A stretch of 64,000 nucleotides of DNA from an uncultured Clostridia bacterium. Lineage in GTDB: Bacteria; Bacillota; Clostridia; Peptostreptococcales; Anaerovoracaceae. Position 1 is the first letter of the stretch. Every line of letters starts with the position of its first letter. The notes under the pieces are model-generated. The model made no database searches, was not told the origin of the DNA, and worked only from the letters and a program-made list of their open reading frames with translations. This document shows positions 1-8,654 of the stretch, one piece after another. A program made the position numbers and the translations under genes. Location: positions 62,001 through 126,000 of the forward strand of contig CALIBC010000180.1 of assembly GCA_938045615.1 (NCBI GenBank). The letters run 5' to 3'.

Positions 1-2
1 TG

Positions 3-803
3 GCCGGGGAAATTCTGAAGGAGTTCATTGCCGTGCTGGAAAAGGGGCAGGCTCTTGAGGAACAGAAGGCGGCATACATAATTTCCCTGAAAAAGGATGG
101 CGTCTCTTACGAAAAAGAGAATATAGACAGCGATGTAATTTGCTTTACGACAAGAGGAAAGCCGATAAAGGCCAAGACGCTCGGGCAGAAAGAATACATA
201 GACAGCATCAATAAGAGAGATGTAGTCTTTGCGATAGGTCCTGCCGGTACGGGCAAGACGTACATCGCCGTTGCGATGGCGATAAGCGCATATAAAAACA
301 AGGAAATTCAAAAGATCATTTTGGCGCGACCGGCAGTGGAGGCAGGAGAAAATCTGGGATTTCTGCCGGGAGATCTTCAGGAAAAAGTGGATCCTTATCT
401 CAGACCTCTGTATGACGGACTGTATGATATTTTGGGAAGAGAAAACACTATGCGCCTAAAAGAAAAAGAAGTCATCGAAGTGGTTCCCCTCGCCTACATG
501 AGAGGGAGAACGCTTGATGAGGCGTTCATAATTCTCGATGAGGCGCAGAACACCACGCAGGAACAGATGAAGATGTTCCTTACGAGAATGGGATTCGGCT
601 CCAAGGTTGTGGTGACCGGAGATATTACTCAGGTGGATCTTCCCAAGGGTAAAAAAAGCGGTCTTGTGGAAGCCTCAAAGATATTGAAAAATGTCAAAGG
701 GATAGACTTTTGTTATCTGAATGAGATGGATGTTGTACGTAACGGGATGGTGCGTAAGATAATACGTGCCTACGACGCTTTTCAAAGGAGAAAGGCAAAG
801 TAA
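3..803 (+). CDS. phoH: PhoH-family ATPase, 5' end outside window
   Basis: The frame is open to the first base of the window, so the true start lies upstream and roughly the first 50-70 residues are missing relative to the usual ~320 aa. A Walker A motif (GPAGTGKT, around 236-260) and a Walker B stretch (FIILDEAQN, around 528-552) define the PhoH P-loop NTPase. The family is a cytoplasmic RNA-linked ATPase, often paired with YbeY in RNA processing. The GTG at 33 gives a shorter possible protein but there is no reason to prefer it. It heads the conserved phoH-ybeY-cdd-era-recO block on the same strand. Confidence 0.93.
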   Translation, partial: AGEILKEFIAVLEKGQALEEQKAAYIISLKKDGVSYEKENIDSDVICFTTRGKPIKAKTLGQKEYIDSINKRDVVFAIGPAGTGKTYIAVAMAISAYKNKEIQKIILARPAVEAGENLGFLPGDLQEKVDPYLRPLYDGLYDILGRENTMRLKEKEVIEVVPLAYMRGRTLDEAFIILDEAQNTTQEQMKMFLTRMGFGSKVVVTGDITQVDLPKGKKSGLVEASKILKNVKGIDFCYLNEMDVVRNGMVRKIIRAYDAFQRRKAK

Positions 804-870
804 TGAAGTGTTTTTTGAGTCGTGAACCGGTGAATATGGTATTGCCTGATGTGAGAGGCAGGAAGATAGC

Positions 871-1320
871 ATGAACATATTCTTCAACGATGAACATGGC
901 CGTAGCCCGGCAATTGTGGCCGCCATGGAAAAGTCCGCAAAGCGGTGTCTTGAGCTTGAGGGAATAGACGAAAGCATTTGTGAGCTGAGCGTAACCTTTA
1001 CGGACGCCTGCGGAATCAGGCAAATGAACAACCGATACAGGGGAAGCGACAAAGTTACGGATGTGCTCTCATTTCCGCAATACGGTTCGCCCGAGGAAAT
1101 GACGGGAGAAATGATAGAACTCGGAGATGTTGTGATCTGTTCGGAAAAAGCAAAAGAACAGGCTCGCGACTTCGGTCACTCTTTTGAACGTGAGATAGTG
1201 TATTTATTCACTCACAGCATGCTGCATCTTTTGGGATACGATCATATGGAAGAAACCGACAGAAAGAGAATGCGCGCCAGAGAAGAAGAGGTAATGAGGT
1301 ATCTTGATCTCTCAAGATGA
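871..1320 (+). CDS. ybeY: Endoribonuclease YbeY (rRNA maturation factor)
   Basis: 149 aa, the normal family length. The zinc-binding signature HxxxHxxxxxH is present as HSMLHLLGYDH, coded around 1210-1245. YbeY is a single-strand-specific metal-dependent endoribonuclease involved in 16S rRNA 3' maturation and ribosome quality control. The start ATG follows a purine-rich AGGAAG site. It lies 67 bp after phoH and is separated by 108 bp from cdd; in many Bacillota a diacylglycerol kinase gene sits in that slot, and none is present here. Confidence 0.95.
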   Translation: MNIFFNDEHGRSPAIVAAMEKSAKRCLELEGIDESICELSVTFTDACGIRQMNNRYRGSDKVTDVLSFPQYGSPEEMTGEMIELGDVVICSEKAKEQARDFGHSFEREIVYLFTHSMLHLLGYDHMEETDRKRMRAREEEVMRYLDLSR

Positions 1321-1428
1321 ACGGATACGGACAATGCGGCTGCACGGACATGGGTGAACCGGCGCGGACAATATGTACGGATAAATGGTTCAATACAGAT
1401 GGGCAGACGCTGTAACACGGACGGATAA

Positions 1429-1863
1429 ATGGAAAAACGGTTGAAAAATATTGAAAAAACACGGAAACGCATATTTGACGATTTGACGGATTATGTGGGA
1501 CTTTACGAAATTGCTAGGGAAAGCATGGAGAATGCGTATGCGCCTTATTCCGATTATAAAGTGGGTGCGGCGCTTCTGACAGGCGAAGGCAGGGTTTTCA
1601 CAGGAGTAAACGTGGAAAATGCATCGTACGGAGGAACTATTTGCGCCGAAAGGACAGCGTGCGTGAAAGCAGTCTCGGAAGGATATAGGAATTTTAAGGC
1701 GATTGCGGTGGTATGCGATCGCGGAAAAACTTCGATGTGCGGTATATGCAGACAATTTTTGAGTGAATTCAGTCCGGACATGGATGTAATAACGGAGGGA
1801 ATTTCAGAAAACCTGAGGATATGCAAATTGAATGAACTGCTTCCCGACGGGTTTGAACTGTGA
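1429..1863 (+). CDS. cdd: Cytidine deaminase
   Basis: A small tetrameric-type cytidine deaminase that converts cytidine and deoxycytidine to uridine forms in pyrimidine salvage. The zinc site is visible as CAE (in TICAERTAC) and a CxxC pair (CGIC), with the substrate loop AYAPYSDYKVGAAL. At 144 aa it carries about 20 extra N-terminal residues compared with the usual ~130 aa protein, and no Shine-Dalgarno precedes the ATG at 1429; a GTG at 1495 would give a more typical length but also lacks a good site, so the start is uncertain. The next gene, era, begins 13 bp after its stop. Confidence 0.92.
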   Translation: MEKRLKNIEKTRKRIFDDLTDYVGLYEIARESMENAYAPYSDYKVGAALLTGEGRVFTGVNVENASYGGTICAERTACVKAVSEGYRNFKAIAVVCDRGKTSMCGICRQFLSEFSPDMDVITEGISENLRICKLNELLPDGFEL

Positions 1864-1876
1864 AATGGAGAATTTT

Positions 1877-2767
1877 ATGAGTATGAAATCCGGTTTTGTG
1901 GGCATAGTGGGAAGACCCAATGTGGGCAAGTCGACGCTTCTGAATCGAATAATAGGAGAAAAGATAGCGATAACAAGCAACAAGCCGCAGACTACAAGAA
2001 ACAGCATAAGAGGCATATACACAACCGACGCCGTTCAGATAGTATTCATAGATACGCCCGGAATACACAAGGGCAGAAACAAGCTTGGAAACATAATGAG
2101 CGAGATTTCCGCAAACACATTGAAAGAAGTGGATCTGATCTTGTTTCTGGTGGACGGTGAGATGTCAAAGGGCGGAGGGGAAAGTTATATTCTTGAACTC
2201 ATCGGGAAAGTTCAAACACCGGCCATACTGGCTATAAACAAAATAGACTCAATGACTCCGCAGGAGTATATGAATATATACACACAGTACAGCGATACCG
2301 GTATGTTTGCCGAAATATACGGAGTTTCCGCAATGGACGGCACAAACGTCGATAAGTTACTCGACTCCATAAAGATATACATGGAAGATGGTCCTATGTA
2401 TTTTCCCGAGGATATGATAACCGACTACCCGGAGCGCTTTCTGGTAAGTGAGATCATCCGTGAAAAACTGCTCATGTACCTTGATGAAGAGGTGCCTCAC
2501 GGTGTGGCGGTGGAAATAGAGTCATTTGAGGAGGGTGCGGATATCACAAGGATCGGTGCGGTGATTTACTGCGAAAAGAAGTCACACAAAGGAATAATAA
2601 TAGGCAGGCAGGGCAAAAAGCTGAAAGGTGTAGGCAAGTCGGCGCGCATTGAGCTTGAGGCGCTTTTGGGGACAAAGATCTTTCTAGAAATATTTGTAAA
2701 AGTAAAAGAGGGGTGGCGCAACAGAGACTTCGACTTAAAGAATTTCGGATACAAAGAAAGCACCTGA
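1877..2767 (+). CDS. era: GTPase Era
   Basis: 296 aa ribosome-assembly GTPase that binds 16S rRNA through a C-terminal KH domain. Visible are G1 (GRPNVGKS), G3 (DTPG) and G4 (NKID), and a KH segment with GRQGKKLKGVG near residue 240. An upstream in-frame ATG at 1832 lies inside cdd; the ATG at 1877 is preferred because a GGAG site (1867-1870) sits 6 bases before it and the protein then starts just ahead of the G domain, as in known Era proteins. It belongs to the ybeY-cdd-era-recO cluster. Confidence 0.95.
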   Translation: MSMKSGFVGIVGRPNVGKSTLLNRIIGEKIAITSNKPQTTRNSIRGIYTTDAVQIVFIDTPGIHKGRNKLGNIMSEISANTLKEVDLILFLVDGEMSKGGGESYILELIGKVQTPAILAINKIDSMTPQEYMNIYTQYSDTGMFAEIYGVSAMDGTNVDKLLDSIKIYMEDGPMYFPEDMITDYPERFLVSEIIREKLLMYLDEEVPHGVAVEIESFEEGADITRIGAVIYCEKKSHKGIIIGRQGKKLKGVGKSARIELEALLGTKIFLEIFVKVKEGWRNRDFDLKNFGYKEST

Positions 2768-2837
2768 TACCACTATTGCGGTATAGGGTACCTGCGTGTT
2801 TGCAAGTTGTCGATGGATGATTTATAAGAGAAAACTT

Positions 2838-3596
2838 ATGTACATAGACTCCAAAGGAATAATTTTCAGACGGACAAAAACCACGGACATGCGCAGCATG
2901 CTACTGATTTTCACCGAGAAATACGGAAAATTGAGCGTGGGAACAAATCTTGCTGGCAAGAATAAAAAACGTGGATCCCTTGCGCTTAGACCTTTCACAT
3001 GTGGCAATTATCAGATATACAAGGGCAGAAACTATTATAATTTGGACAGGGTGGAAACGGTAAGGAGCTTTTACGGCATAGGTGAGGATCCGGATAAATA
3101 CATGGCGGCCTCACTTGCCTTGGAACTTGCCGAAAAAACAGTTCCGGAAGAAGTTCCGCAGCAAAAGATATTTTCGCTACTTCTCGAATTTTTGAGTGAA
3201 ATCGAAACGCGCAAGCAAAGATATTTGACATTGTTGCTTGCATTTGAGGCGAAACTTCTGTCGCTGCTGGGGATGTTTCCCGTGCTCGACTCATGCGCAT
3301 GTTGCTCCAAGGCGGAAGATCTCTCCCATTTTTCGGTCGAAGAAGGAGGACTCATATGCAGAGACTGTTTTGAGAGGTGCGGCAAGACGGGGCATGAAAG
3401 ATTGATTTTTAAGTTGAATTTTGATATAGTTAACGTGCTAAATTATTTTATTACGAATCCACTCAAGACATTTGAGAATATTGCGCTTAAGGAAGAAGTG
3501 GAGGAGGAACTGCAGAAGATAATGCGAAGTTACATTTCATTTCACATGGATGTGGGAAAACTTAAAAGTGACAAGATGCTTAGCGATAAGCTTTGA
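2838..3596 (+). CDS. recO: DNA repair protein RecO
   Basis: 252 aa from the ATG at 2838, where the protein begins with the typical OB-fold start of RecO (MYIDSKGIIFRRTKTTDMRS). RecO works with RecR to load RecA in recombination repair. A zinc-finger-like set of cysteines is visible (CACC near residue 155 and CRDC near 175). The upstream in-frame ATG at 2796 would add 14 residues that look unlike the family. The position after era is the standard Bacillota order. Confidence 0.92.
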   Translation: MYIDSKGIIFRRTKTTDMRSMLLIFTEKYGKLSVGTNLAGKNKKRGSLALRPFTCGNYQIYKGRNYYNLDRVETVRSFYGIGEDPDKYMAASLALELAEKTVPEEVPQQKIFSLLLEFLSEIETRKQRYLTLLLAFEAKLLSLLGMFPVLDSCACCSKAEDLSHFSVEEGGLICRDCFERCGKTGHERLIFKLNFDIVNVLNYFITNPLKTFENIALKEEVEEELQKIMRSYISFHMDVGKLKSDKMLSDKL

Positions 3597-3691
3597 AAGC
3601 ATTCTATAGTAGGAGATCGAACGGGCGCTGTGACATGGGCGCACGGATTGATTGCCGGTTTGATACTCTATTTGATCAGGAGGACAGTTTT

Positions 3692-4537
3692 ATGGAAATT
3701 ACATTGGAAAAAATTGAATTAGTTAAAGACAGAACGGGCGTGACCTACAAAGAGGCCAAGGAAGCACTTGAACAGGCGAACGGAAATGTGGTAGAGGCGA
3801 TAATCTCGATCGAAGAAACAATCGACGAAACGTCCTCGTCCAAAAAGATAGGTGACCGGGGCGAGAAGCTGATAGCAAGGATGAAAGAGGTGATACGCAG
3901 AGGCAATGTAGCGCGCGTAGTTATCAAGCGCGGTGAAGAAATCATCCTGAATATTCCTTTGAATATCGGTGTAATTGGTGTCATAGTGGCGCCTTGGGGG
4001 ATAGTTATAGGAGTGCTGGCAGCATTTGGGTTCAAGTGTCAGGTCGAGCTTGTCAAGGACAACGGCGATGTGGTTGACATCACAGACAAGGCAGGGAATT
4101 TGTATGATGAGGCCGTAACCCGTGGCTCTGAATTTTACGATGAGATAAGAGAAAAGGCTCCAGTGGTGTACGAAACTGTCAAGGAAAAGGGTGGAGATGC
4201 CGTAAACAAAGCCATGGAGGTCGCAAAGTCCGGCGCAGATAAAATAAGAACCAAAGCGGATCATGCGCAAGATACGGCTGAGGATCTCGGACAAGATGCG
4301 AAAGATAAGGCATGCGATTTTGAAAGCGCCGTGGATGATGCCGCTTCGGAAATAAAAGATACGGTGCAAGATGCGGCGTCGGAAGTAAAGGACAGTGCTG
4401 AGGGTGTCATTGACAATGCGGCGCAGGATGCAGGGGAGAAAGTCGCAGATATGGAGAAAGAAGCAGGGGATGCTTTATCCGATGCGGAAGAGAAAGCAAA
4501 GTCCGAGGAACAGATAAAAAGGTTTAAATTTTTCTAA
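3692..4537 (+). CDS. DUF4342-type protein with UBA-like N-terminus and long amphipathic tail
   Basis: 281 aa from the ATG at 3692, chosen because a strong AGGAGGA site precedes it; the open frame extends back to recO. Residues 1-45 (KDRTGVTYKEAKEALEQA...) look like the UBA/TS-N fold found in DUF4342 proteins. Residues about 60-140 form the DUF4342 core, with a short glycine- and valine-rich hydrophobic stretch (GVIGVIVAPWGIVIGVLAAFG). The C-terminal half is a run of approximately 11-residue units rich in D, A, K and E (for example DDAASEIKDTVQDAASEVKD), resembling amphipathic apolipoprotein/LEA-type helices. Function is unknown; a membrane- or envelope-associated stress role is a guess. It lies between recO and glyS. 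Confidence 0.75.
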   Translation: MEITLEKIELVKDRTGVTYKEAKEALEQANGNVVEAIISIEETIDETSSSKKIGDRGEKLIARMKEVIRRGNVARVVIKRGEEIILNIPLNIGVIGVIVAPWGIVIGVLAAFGFKCQVELVKDNGDVVDITDKAGNLYDEAVTRGSEFYDEIREKAPVVYETVKEKGGDAVNKAMEVAKSGADKIRTKADHAQDTAEDLGQDAKDKACDFESAVDDAASEIKDTVQDAASEVKDSAEGVIDNAAQDAGEKVADMEKEAGDALSDAEEKAKSEEQIKRFKFF

Positions 4538-4558
4538 GAAAGTTGGTTTACAAATTAT

Positions 4559-5968
4559 ATGAGTAATGAAGTTTCAATGGAGAAGATCGTTGCGCTGGCA
4601 AAAGGCAGAGGATTCGTGTATCCGGGCTCGGAGATATACGGAGGTCTTGCAAACACGTGGGACTACGGCCCTGTGGGAGTGGAATTGAAAAACAACGTAA
4701 AGAGAGCGTGGTGGAAGAAGTTCGTGCAGGAATCAAAGTACAATGTGGGACTTGATGCGGCGATACTGATGAATCCTAGAACATGGGAAGCCTCGGGACA
4801 TGTGGGCGGATTTTCCGATCCTCTCATTGACTGCAGGGAGTGTCGTTCCAGATTCAGAGCTGACAAGCTTATAGAAGACTATGTTGCCGAGCAAGGACTT
4901 GAAGCTGTGGTTGTGGACGGTTGGAGCAATGAGAAGATGCAGGACTACATTGCCGAACATGGGATAGCATGTCCTGACTGCGGCAAAAAGAATTTTACGG
5001 CCATAAGGCAGTTCAACCTCATGTTCAAGACCTTTCAGGGTGTTACCGAGGACAGCAAGTCGCAGATATACTTAAGGCCTGAGACGGCACAGGGGATATT
5101 CGTGAATTTCAAAAATGTCGCCAGGACTTCGAGGAAGAAGATCCCTTTCGGAATAGCACAGATAGGAAAATCGTTCAGAAATGAGATAACTCCTGGAAAT
5201 TTCACGTTCAGAACAAGGGAGTTTGAGCAGATGGAGCTGGAATTTTTCTGTAAGCCGGGAACGGATTTGCAGTGGTTCGGCTATTGGAAGGATTACTGCA
5301 GAAATTTTCTTGAGACGCTCGGCATGAAATCCGAGAACATCCGGATGCGGGATCATGAGGCGGAGGAACTGTCGCACTACAGCAATGCCACCACCGATAT
5401 AGAATACAAGTTCCCGTTCGGTTGGGGAGAGCTTTGGGGAATTGCGGATCGTACCGACTTTGACCTCAGAAAGCACAGCGAGTTTTCGGGGGAGGAGATG
5501 ACTTACACGGAAGGAGAGGGCAAGGAAAAAGAGTCCTATATTCCTTATTGCATAGAGCCGTCGCTGGGGGCGGACAGAGTCACCCTTGCATTTCTCGTGG
5601 ATGCGTACGATGAGGAGTCTGTGATTGACGCAAAGGGGAAAGAAGATACCCGCACGGTAATGAGATTTCATCCCGCTCTTGCGCCTTTCAAAGCTGCCGT
5701 TCTGCCGCTTGCGAAAAAACTTGCGGAAAAAGCGGAGCCCATATATGAAGAGCTGTCCGGGCACTTTAACGTCGATTTTGATGTTTCGGGGTCAATTGGA
5801 AAGCGTTATCGCAGAGAAGATGAGATAGGTACACCGTTCTGCATATGTGTGGATTTTGATACGGAAACGGACGGATGCGTGACGATCCGTGACCGTGACA
5901 CCATGCAGCAGGTGCGTATACCGATTGCGGAAGTTAAAACTTACATAGAAGAACGATTGGTGTTCTGA
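4559..5968 (+). CDS. glyS: Glycine--tRNA ligase, single-chain (alpha2) type
   Basis: 469 aa class II aminoacyl-tRNA synthetase that charges tRNA-Gly. The N-terminus (EKIVALAKGRGFVYPGSEIYGG) and the motif 2 region with FRNEITPGNFTFRTREFEQME match the eukaryote-like homodimeric glycyl enzyme, not the alpha2beta2 GlyQ/GlyS form. A CxxC pair near residues 87-90 and another near 138-141 suggest a zinc-binding insertion. The ATG at 4559 is only 21 bp after the previous stop and its ribosome site is weak; an alternative ATG at 4577 starts at MEKIV. No T-box fits in the short gap. Confidence 0.95.
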   Translation: MSNEVSMEKIVALAKGRGFVYPGSEIYGGLANTWDYGPVGVELKNNVKRAWWKKFVQESKYNVGLDAAILMNPRTWEASGHVGGFSDPLIDCRECRSRFRADKLIEDYVAEQGLEAVVVDGWSNEKMQDYIAEHGIACPDCGKKNFTAIRQFNLMFKTFQGVTEDSKSQIYLRPETAQGIFVNFKNVARTSRKKIPFGIAQIGKSFRNEITPGNFTFRTREFEQMELEFFCKPGTDLQWFGYWKDYCRNFLETLGMKSENIRMRDHEAEELSHYSNATTDIEYKFPFGWGELWGIADRTDFDLRKHSEFSGEEMTYTEGEGKEKESYIPYCIEPSLGADRVTLAFLVDAYDEESVIDAKGKEDTRTVMRFHPALAPFKAAVLPLAKKLAEKAEPIYEELSGHFNVDFDVSGSIGKRYRREDEIGTPFCICVDFDTETDGCVTIRDRDTMQQVRIPIAEVKTYIEERLVF

Positions 5969-6005
5969 AAAGAGAAAACAAGAGAGAAAAGAGGAAGAAG
6001 TACCA

Positions 6006-8633
6006 ATGGAAAATAAGTTTGTTTATTCCTTCAACGAGGGATCGAAGGATATGAAAGCGATGCTCGGAGGCAAAGGCGCCAACCTTGCCGAGATGACGAA
6101 GATCGGGTTGCCGGTGCCGTTCGGATTTACTGTAACGACGGATGCATGTAAGAAGTATTATGAAGACGGCGGGAAGATTGAAGAAGGCATCGTCGAGGAA
6201 ATCAAGGTGAAGCTTGCCGAACTCGAGGATGTCATGGGCAAGAAACTGGGGGATCCAGTCGATCCTCTGCTAGTTTCCGTACGCTCGGGCGCCCCAATTT
6301 CAATGCCGGGCATGATGGATACCGTGCTGAACCTCGGTCTCAACGACGATACTGTCGTTGCGCTCGGAAAACTTACGTCAAACGAAAGATTTGCGTATGA
6401 CAGCTACAGAAGATTTATTCAGATGTTCGGAGATGTCGTTATGGAAGTGCCGATGAAAAGCTTCAATGAGATCTTTGACGGAAAAAAGGCAGAGGTAAAA
6501 GCTGAATTCGACGTGGATCTTACGACAGAAGATCTGAAAGACATAATTGTAAAGTACAAAGAACTCTATGAAAAGGTTTTGGGACGTGAATTTCCTCAGA
6601 CTCCGAACGAGCAACTGATGGAAGCGATAAAGGCAGTGTTCCGTTCATGGGGCAATGAGAGAGCGATCCTTTACAGAAAGCTTAACGATATCCCCGACGA
6701 TCTGGGAACTGCGGTGAACGTGCAGTCCATGGTATTCGGAAATAAGGGCAATGATTCCGGTACAGGTGTTGCGTTTACGCGCAATCCTGCCACGGGAAAG
6801 AAAGAGCTGTACGGTGAATTTCTTGTAAATGCGCAGGGCGAGGATGTTGTTGCGGGAATAAGGACTCCAAAGAAAATTTCCGAGATGAAGGAATCATTCC
6901 CGGAGGCGTATAAATCCTTTGAGCACATAGCGGAACTCTTGGAAAAACACTACAAGGATATGCAGGACATGGAGTTTACCGTTGAAAACGGAAAACTTTT
7001 CATGCTTCAGACAAGAAACGGAAAGCGGACTGCGGAAGCTGCGGTAAATATCGCAGTCGATATGGTGAACGAGGGGCTGATAGACAAAAAAATCGCAGTA
7101 CTCAGGATAGAACCGGATTTTGTTGAACATCTGTTGCATCCGAGATTTGACGAGCAGGAAGAAAGAAATGCAACACCGATAGCGCACGGACTGAATGCTT
7201 CTCCGGGAGCCGCATGCGGTAGGATTTGTTTTTCCGCGGAGGAAGCGGCGGCAAGTGCGCAGGCGGGAGAAAAGGCGATTCTCGTTCGCACGGAAACTTC
7301 ACCCGAGGATCTTGCGGGCATGGTTGCGGCTCAGGGGATTTTGACAGCACACGGCGGAGCGACGTCCCATGCGGCCGTGGTTGCGCGCGGAATGGGCAAA
7401 TGCTGTGTGACAGGATGCGCGGGTATAAAGATAAATGAAGAAGCAAAAACACTGGAAGCAGGAGGCAAAGTGTATACCGACAAGGACTTTATCTCGGTCG
7501 ACGGGAGCACGGGAGATGTGTATGCAGGAACCCTGAAGTTGGTACCGGTTGATATTTCCGGTAATTTCAACATCATCATGGGCTGGGCTGACGAGCTTCG
7601 CACCATGAAAGTAAGAACCAATGCGGACACCCCTAGAGATGCTGCACAGGCTATAGAGTTCGGTGCGGAAGGTATAGGACTTTGCAGAACGGAGCACATG
7701 TTCTTTGAAGAAGAGAGAATCCCGGCCATAAGGGAAATGATAGTTGCCGACAGCGAGGAAGCAAGGAGAAAGGCTCTCGGAAAGCTTCTGCCTTTCCAGA
7801 AGAGCGATTTCAAAGAGATGTTCAAGACTCTAGGTGACAGACCGATGACGATAAGGCTTCTCGATCCGCCTCTGCACGAGTTTTTACCAAAGACGGACGA
7901 AGAGATCGAACAGCTTTCCAAAACTTCCGGAGTGTCCGTGGAGAAGATAAAAAGCGAGTCCGCGAAACTCAAAGAATTCAACCCTATGCTTGGGCACAGA
8001 GGTTGTCGTCTTGCGGTCACATATCCGGAAATAGCGGAGATGCAGGCGGAAGCAATAATAACTGCGGCTCTTGAGGTCATAGAAGAAGAAAAGATAGAGA
8101 TCGTTCCTGAGATCATGATTCCACTTGTCGGAAGCGAAAAAGAACTCGTAAATGTTAAGAATACGGTGGTTGCGACGGTAGAGAAGTGCATGGAAAAAGC
8201 GGGCAAAAAGATAGAGTATCTGGTAGGAACCATGATAGAGATTCCGCGTGCGGCTCTGACGGCGGATGAGATTGCGCGTGAAGCGGAATTCTTCTCATTC
8301 GGAACCAACGACCTGACACAGATGACATACGGCTTTTCAAGAGACGATACGGCGGAAATAATACGTCAGTACGTTGATAAAGGAATTTTGGAAACAGATC
8401 CGTTCAAGACCATAGATCGTGTCGGGGTAGGCAAACTTGTGGAAACCGCCGTTACACTGGGTAAAAAGGTTCGCCCCAACATCAAGCTGGGAATCTGCGG
8501 CGAACACGGGGGAGATCCCAAATCGATAGAATTCTGCAACAAGGTGGGATTGCAGTATGTATCTTGCTCACCTTACCGCGTGCCTGTTGCAAGACTTGCG
8601 GCAGCACAAGCGGCGATAAAGCAGAGTGAATAA
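6006..8633 (+). CDS. ppdK: Pyruvate, phosphate dikinase
   Basis: 875 aa, the full family length. It reversibly converts pyruvate, ATP and phosphate to PEP, AMP and pyrophosphate. The phosphohistidine lies in GGATSHAAVVARGMGK, which places it at His455, and the catalytic cysteine in GICGEHGG at Cys831; both numbers coincide with those known for the Clostridium symbiosum enzyme. The N-terminal ATP-grasp domain (GGKGANLAEM) and C-terminal TIM barrel are intact. An AGGAAG site precedes the ATG. No gene for the PPDK regulatory protein is adjacent. It suggests PPi-linked glycolysis or gluconeogenesis in an anaerobe. Confidence 0.97.
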   Translation: MENKFVYSFNEGSKDMKAMLGGKGANLAEMTKIGLPVPFGFTVTTDACKKYYEDGGKIEEGIVEEIKVKLAELEDVMGKKLGDPVDPLLVSVRSGAPISMPGMMDTVLNLGLNDDTVVALGKLTSNERFAYDSYRRFIQMFGDVVMEVPMKSFNEIFDGKKAEVKAEFDVDLTTEDLKDIIVKYKELYEKVLGREFPQTPNEQLMEAIKAVFRSWGNERAILYRKLNDIPDDLGTAVNVQSMVFGNKGNDSGTGVAFTRNPATGKKELYGEFLVNAQGEDVVAGIRTPKKISEMKESFPEAYKSFEHIAELLEKHYKDMQDMEFTVENGKLFMLQTRNGKRTAEAAVNIAVDMVNEGLIDKKIAVLRIEPDFVEHLLHPRFDEQEERNATPIAHGLNASPGAACGRICFSAEEAAASAQAGEKAILVRTETSPEDLAGMVAAQGILTAHGGATSHAAVVARGMGKCCVTGCAGIKINEEAKTLEAGGKVYTDKDFISVDGSTGDVYAGTLKLVPVDISGNFNIIMGWADELRTMKVRTNADTPRDAAQAIEFGAEGIGLCRTEHMFFEEERIPAIREMIVADSEEARRKALGKLLPFQKSDFKEMFKTLGDRPMTIRLLDPPLHEFLPKTDEEIEQLSKTSGVSVEKIKSESAKLKEFNPMLGHRGCRLAVTYPEIAEMQAEAIITAALEVIEEEKIEIVPEIMIPLVGSEKELVNVKNTVVATVEKCMEKAGKKIEYLVGTMIEIPRAALTADEIAREAEFFSFGTNDLTQMTYGFSRDDTAEIIRQYVDKGILETDPFKTIDRVGVGKLVETAVTLGKKVRPNIKLGICGEHGGDPKSIEFCNKVGLQYVSCSPYRVPVARLAAAQAAIKQSE

Positions 8634-8654
8634 GTATTGAAAAGTGAGGAAAGT

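Noticed and set aside
7331..8308. 325-codon minus-strand frame inside ppdK
   Set aside because: It is fully antisense to a conserved full-length ppdK and its serine-rich translation has no recognisable domain.
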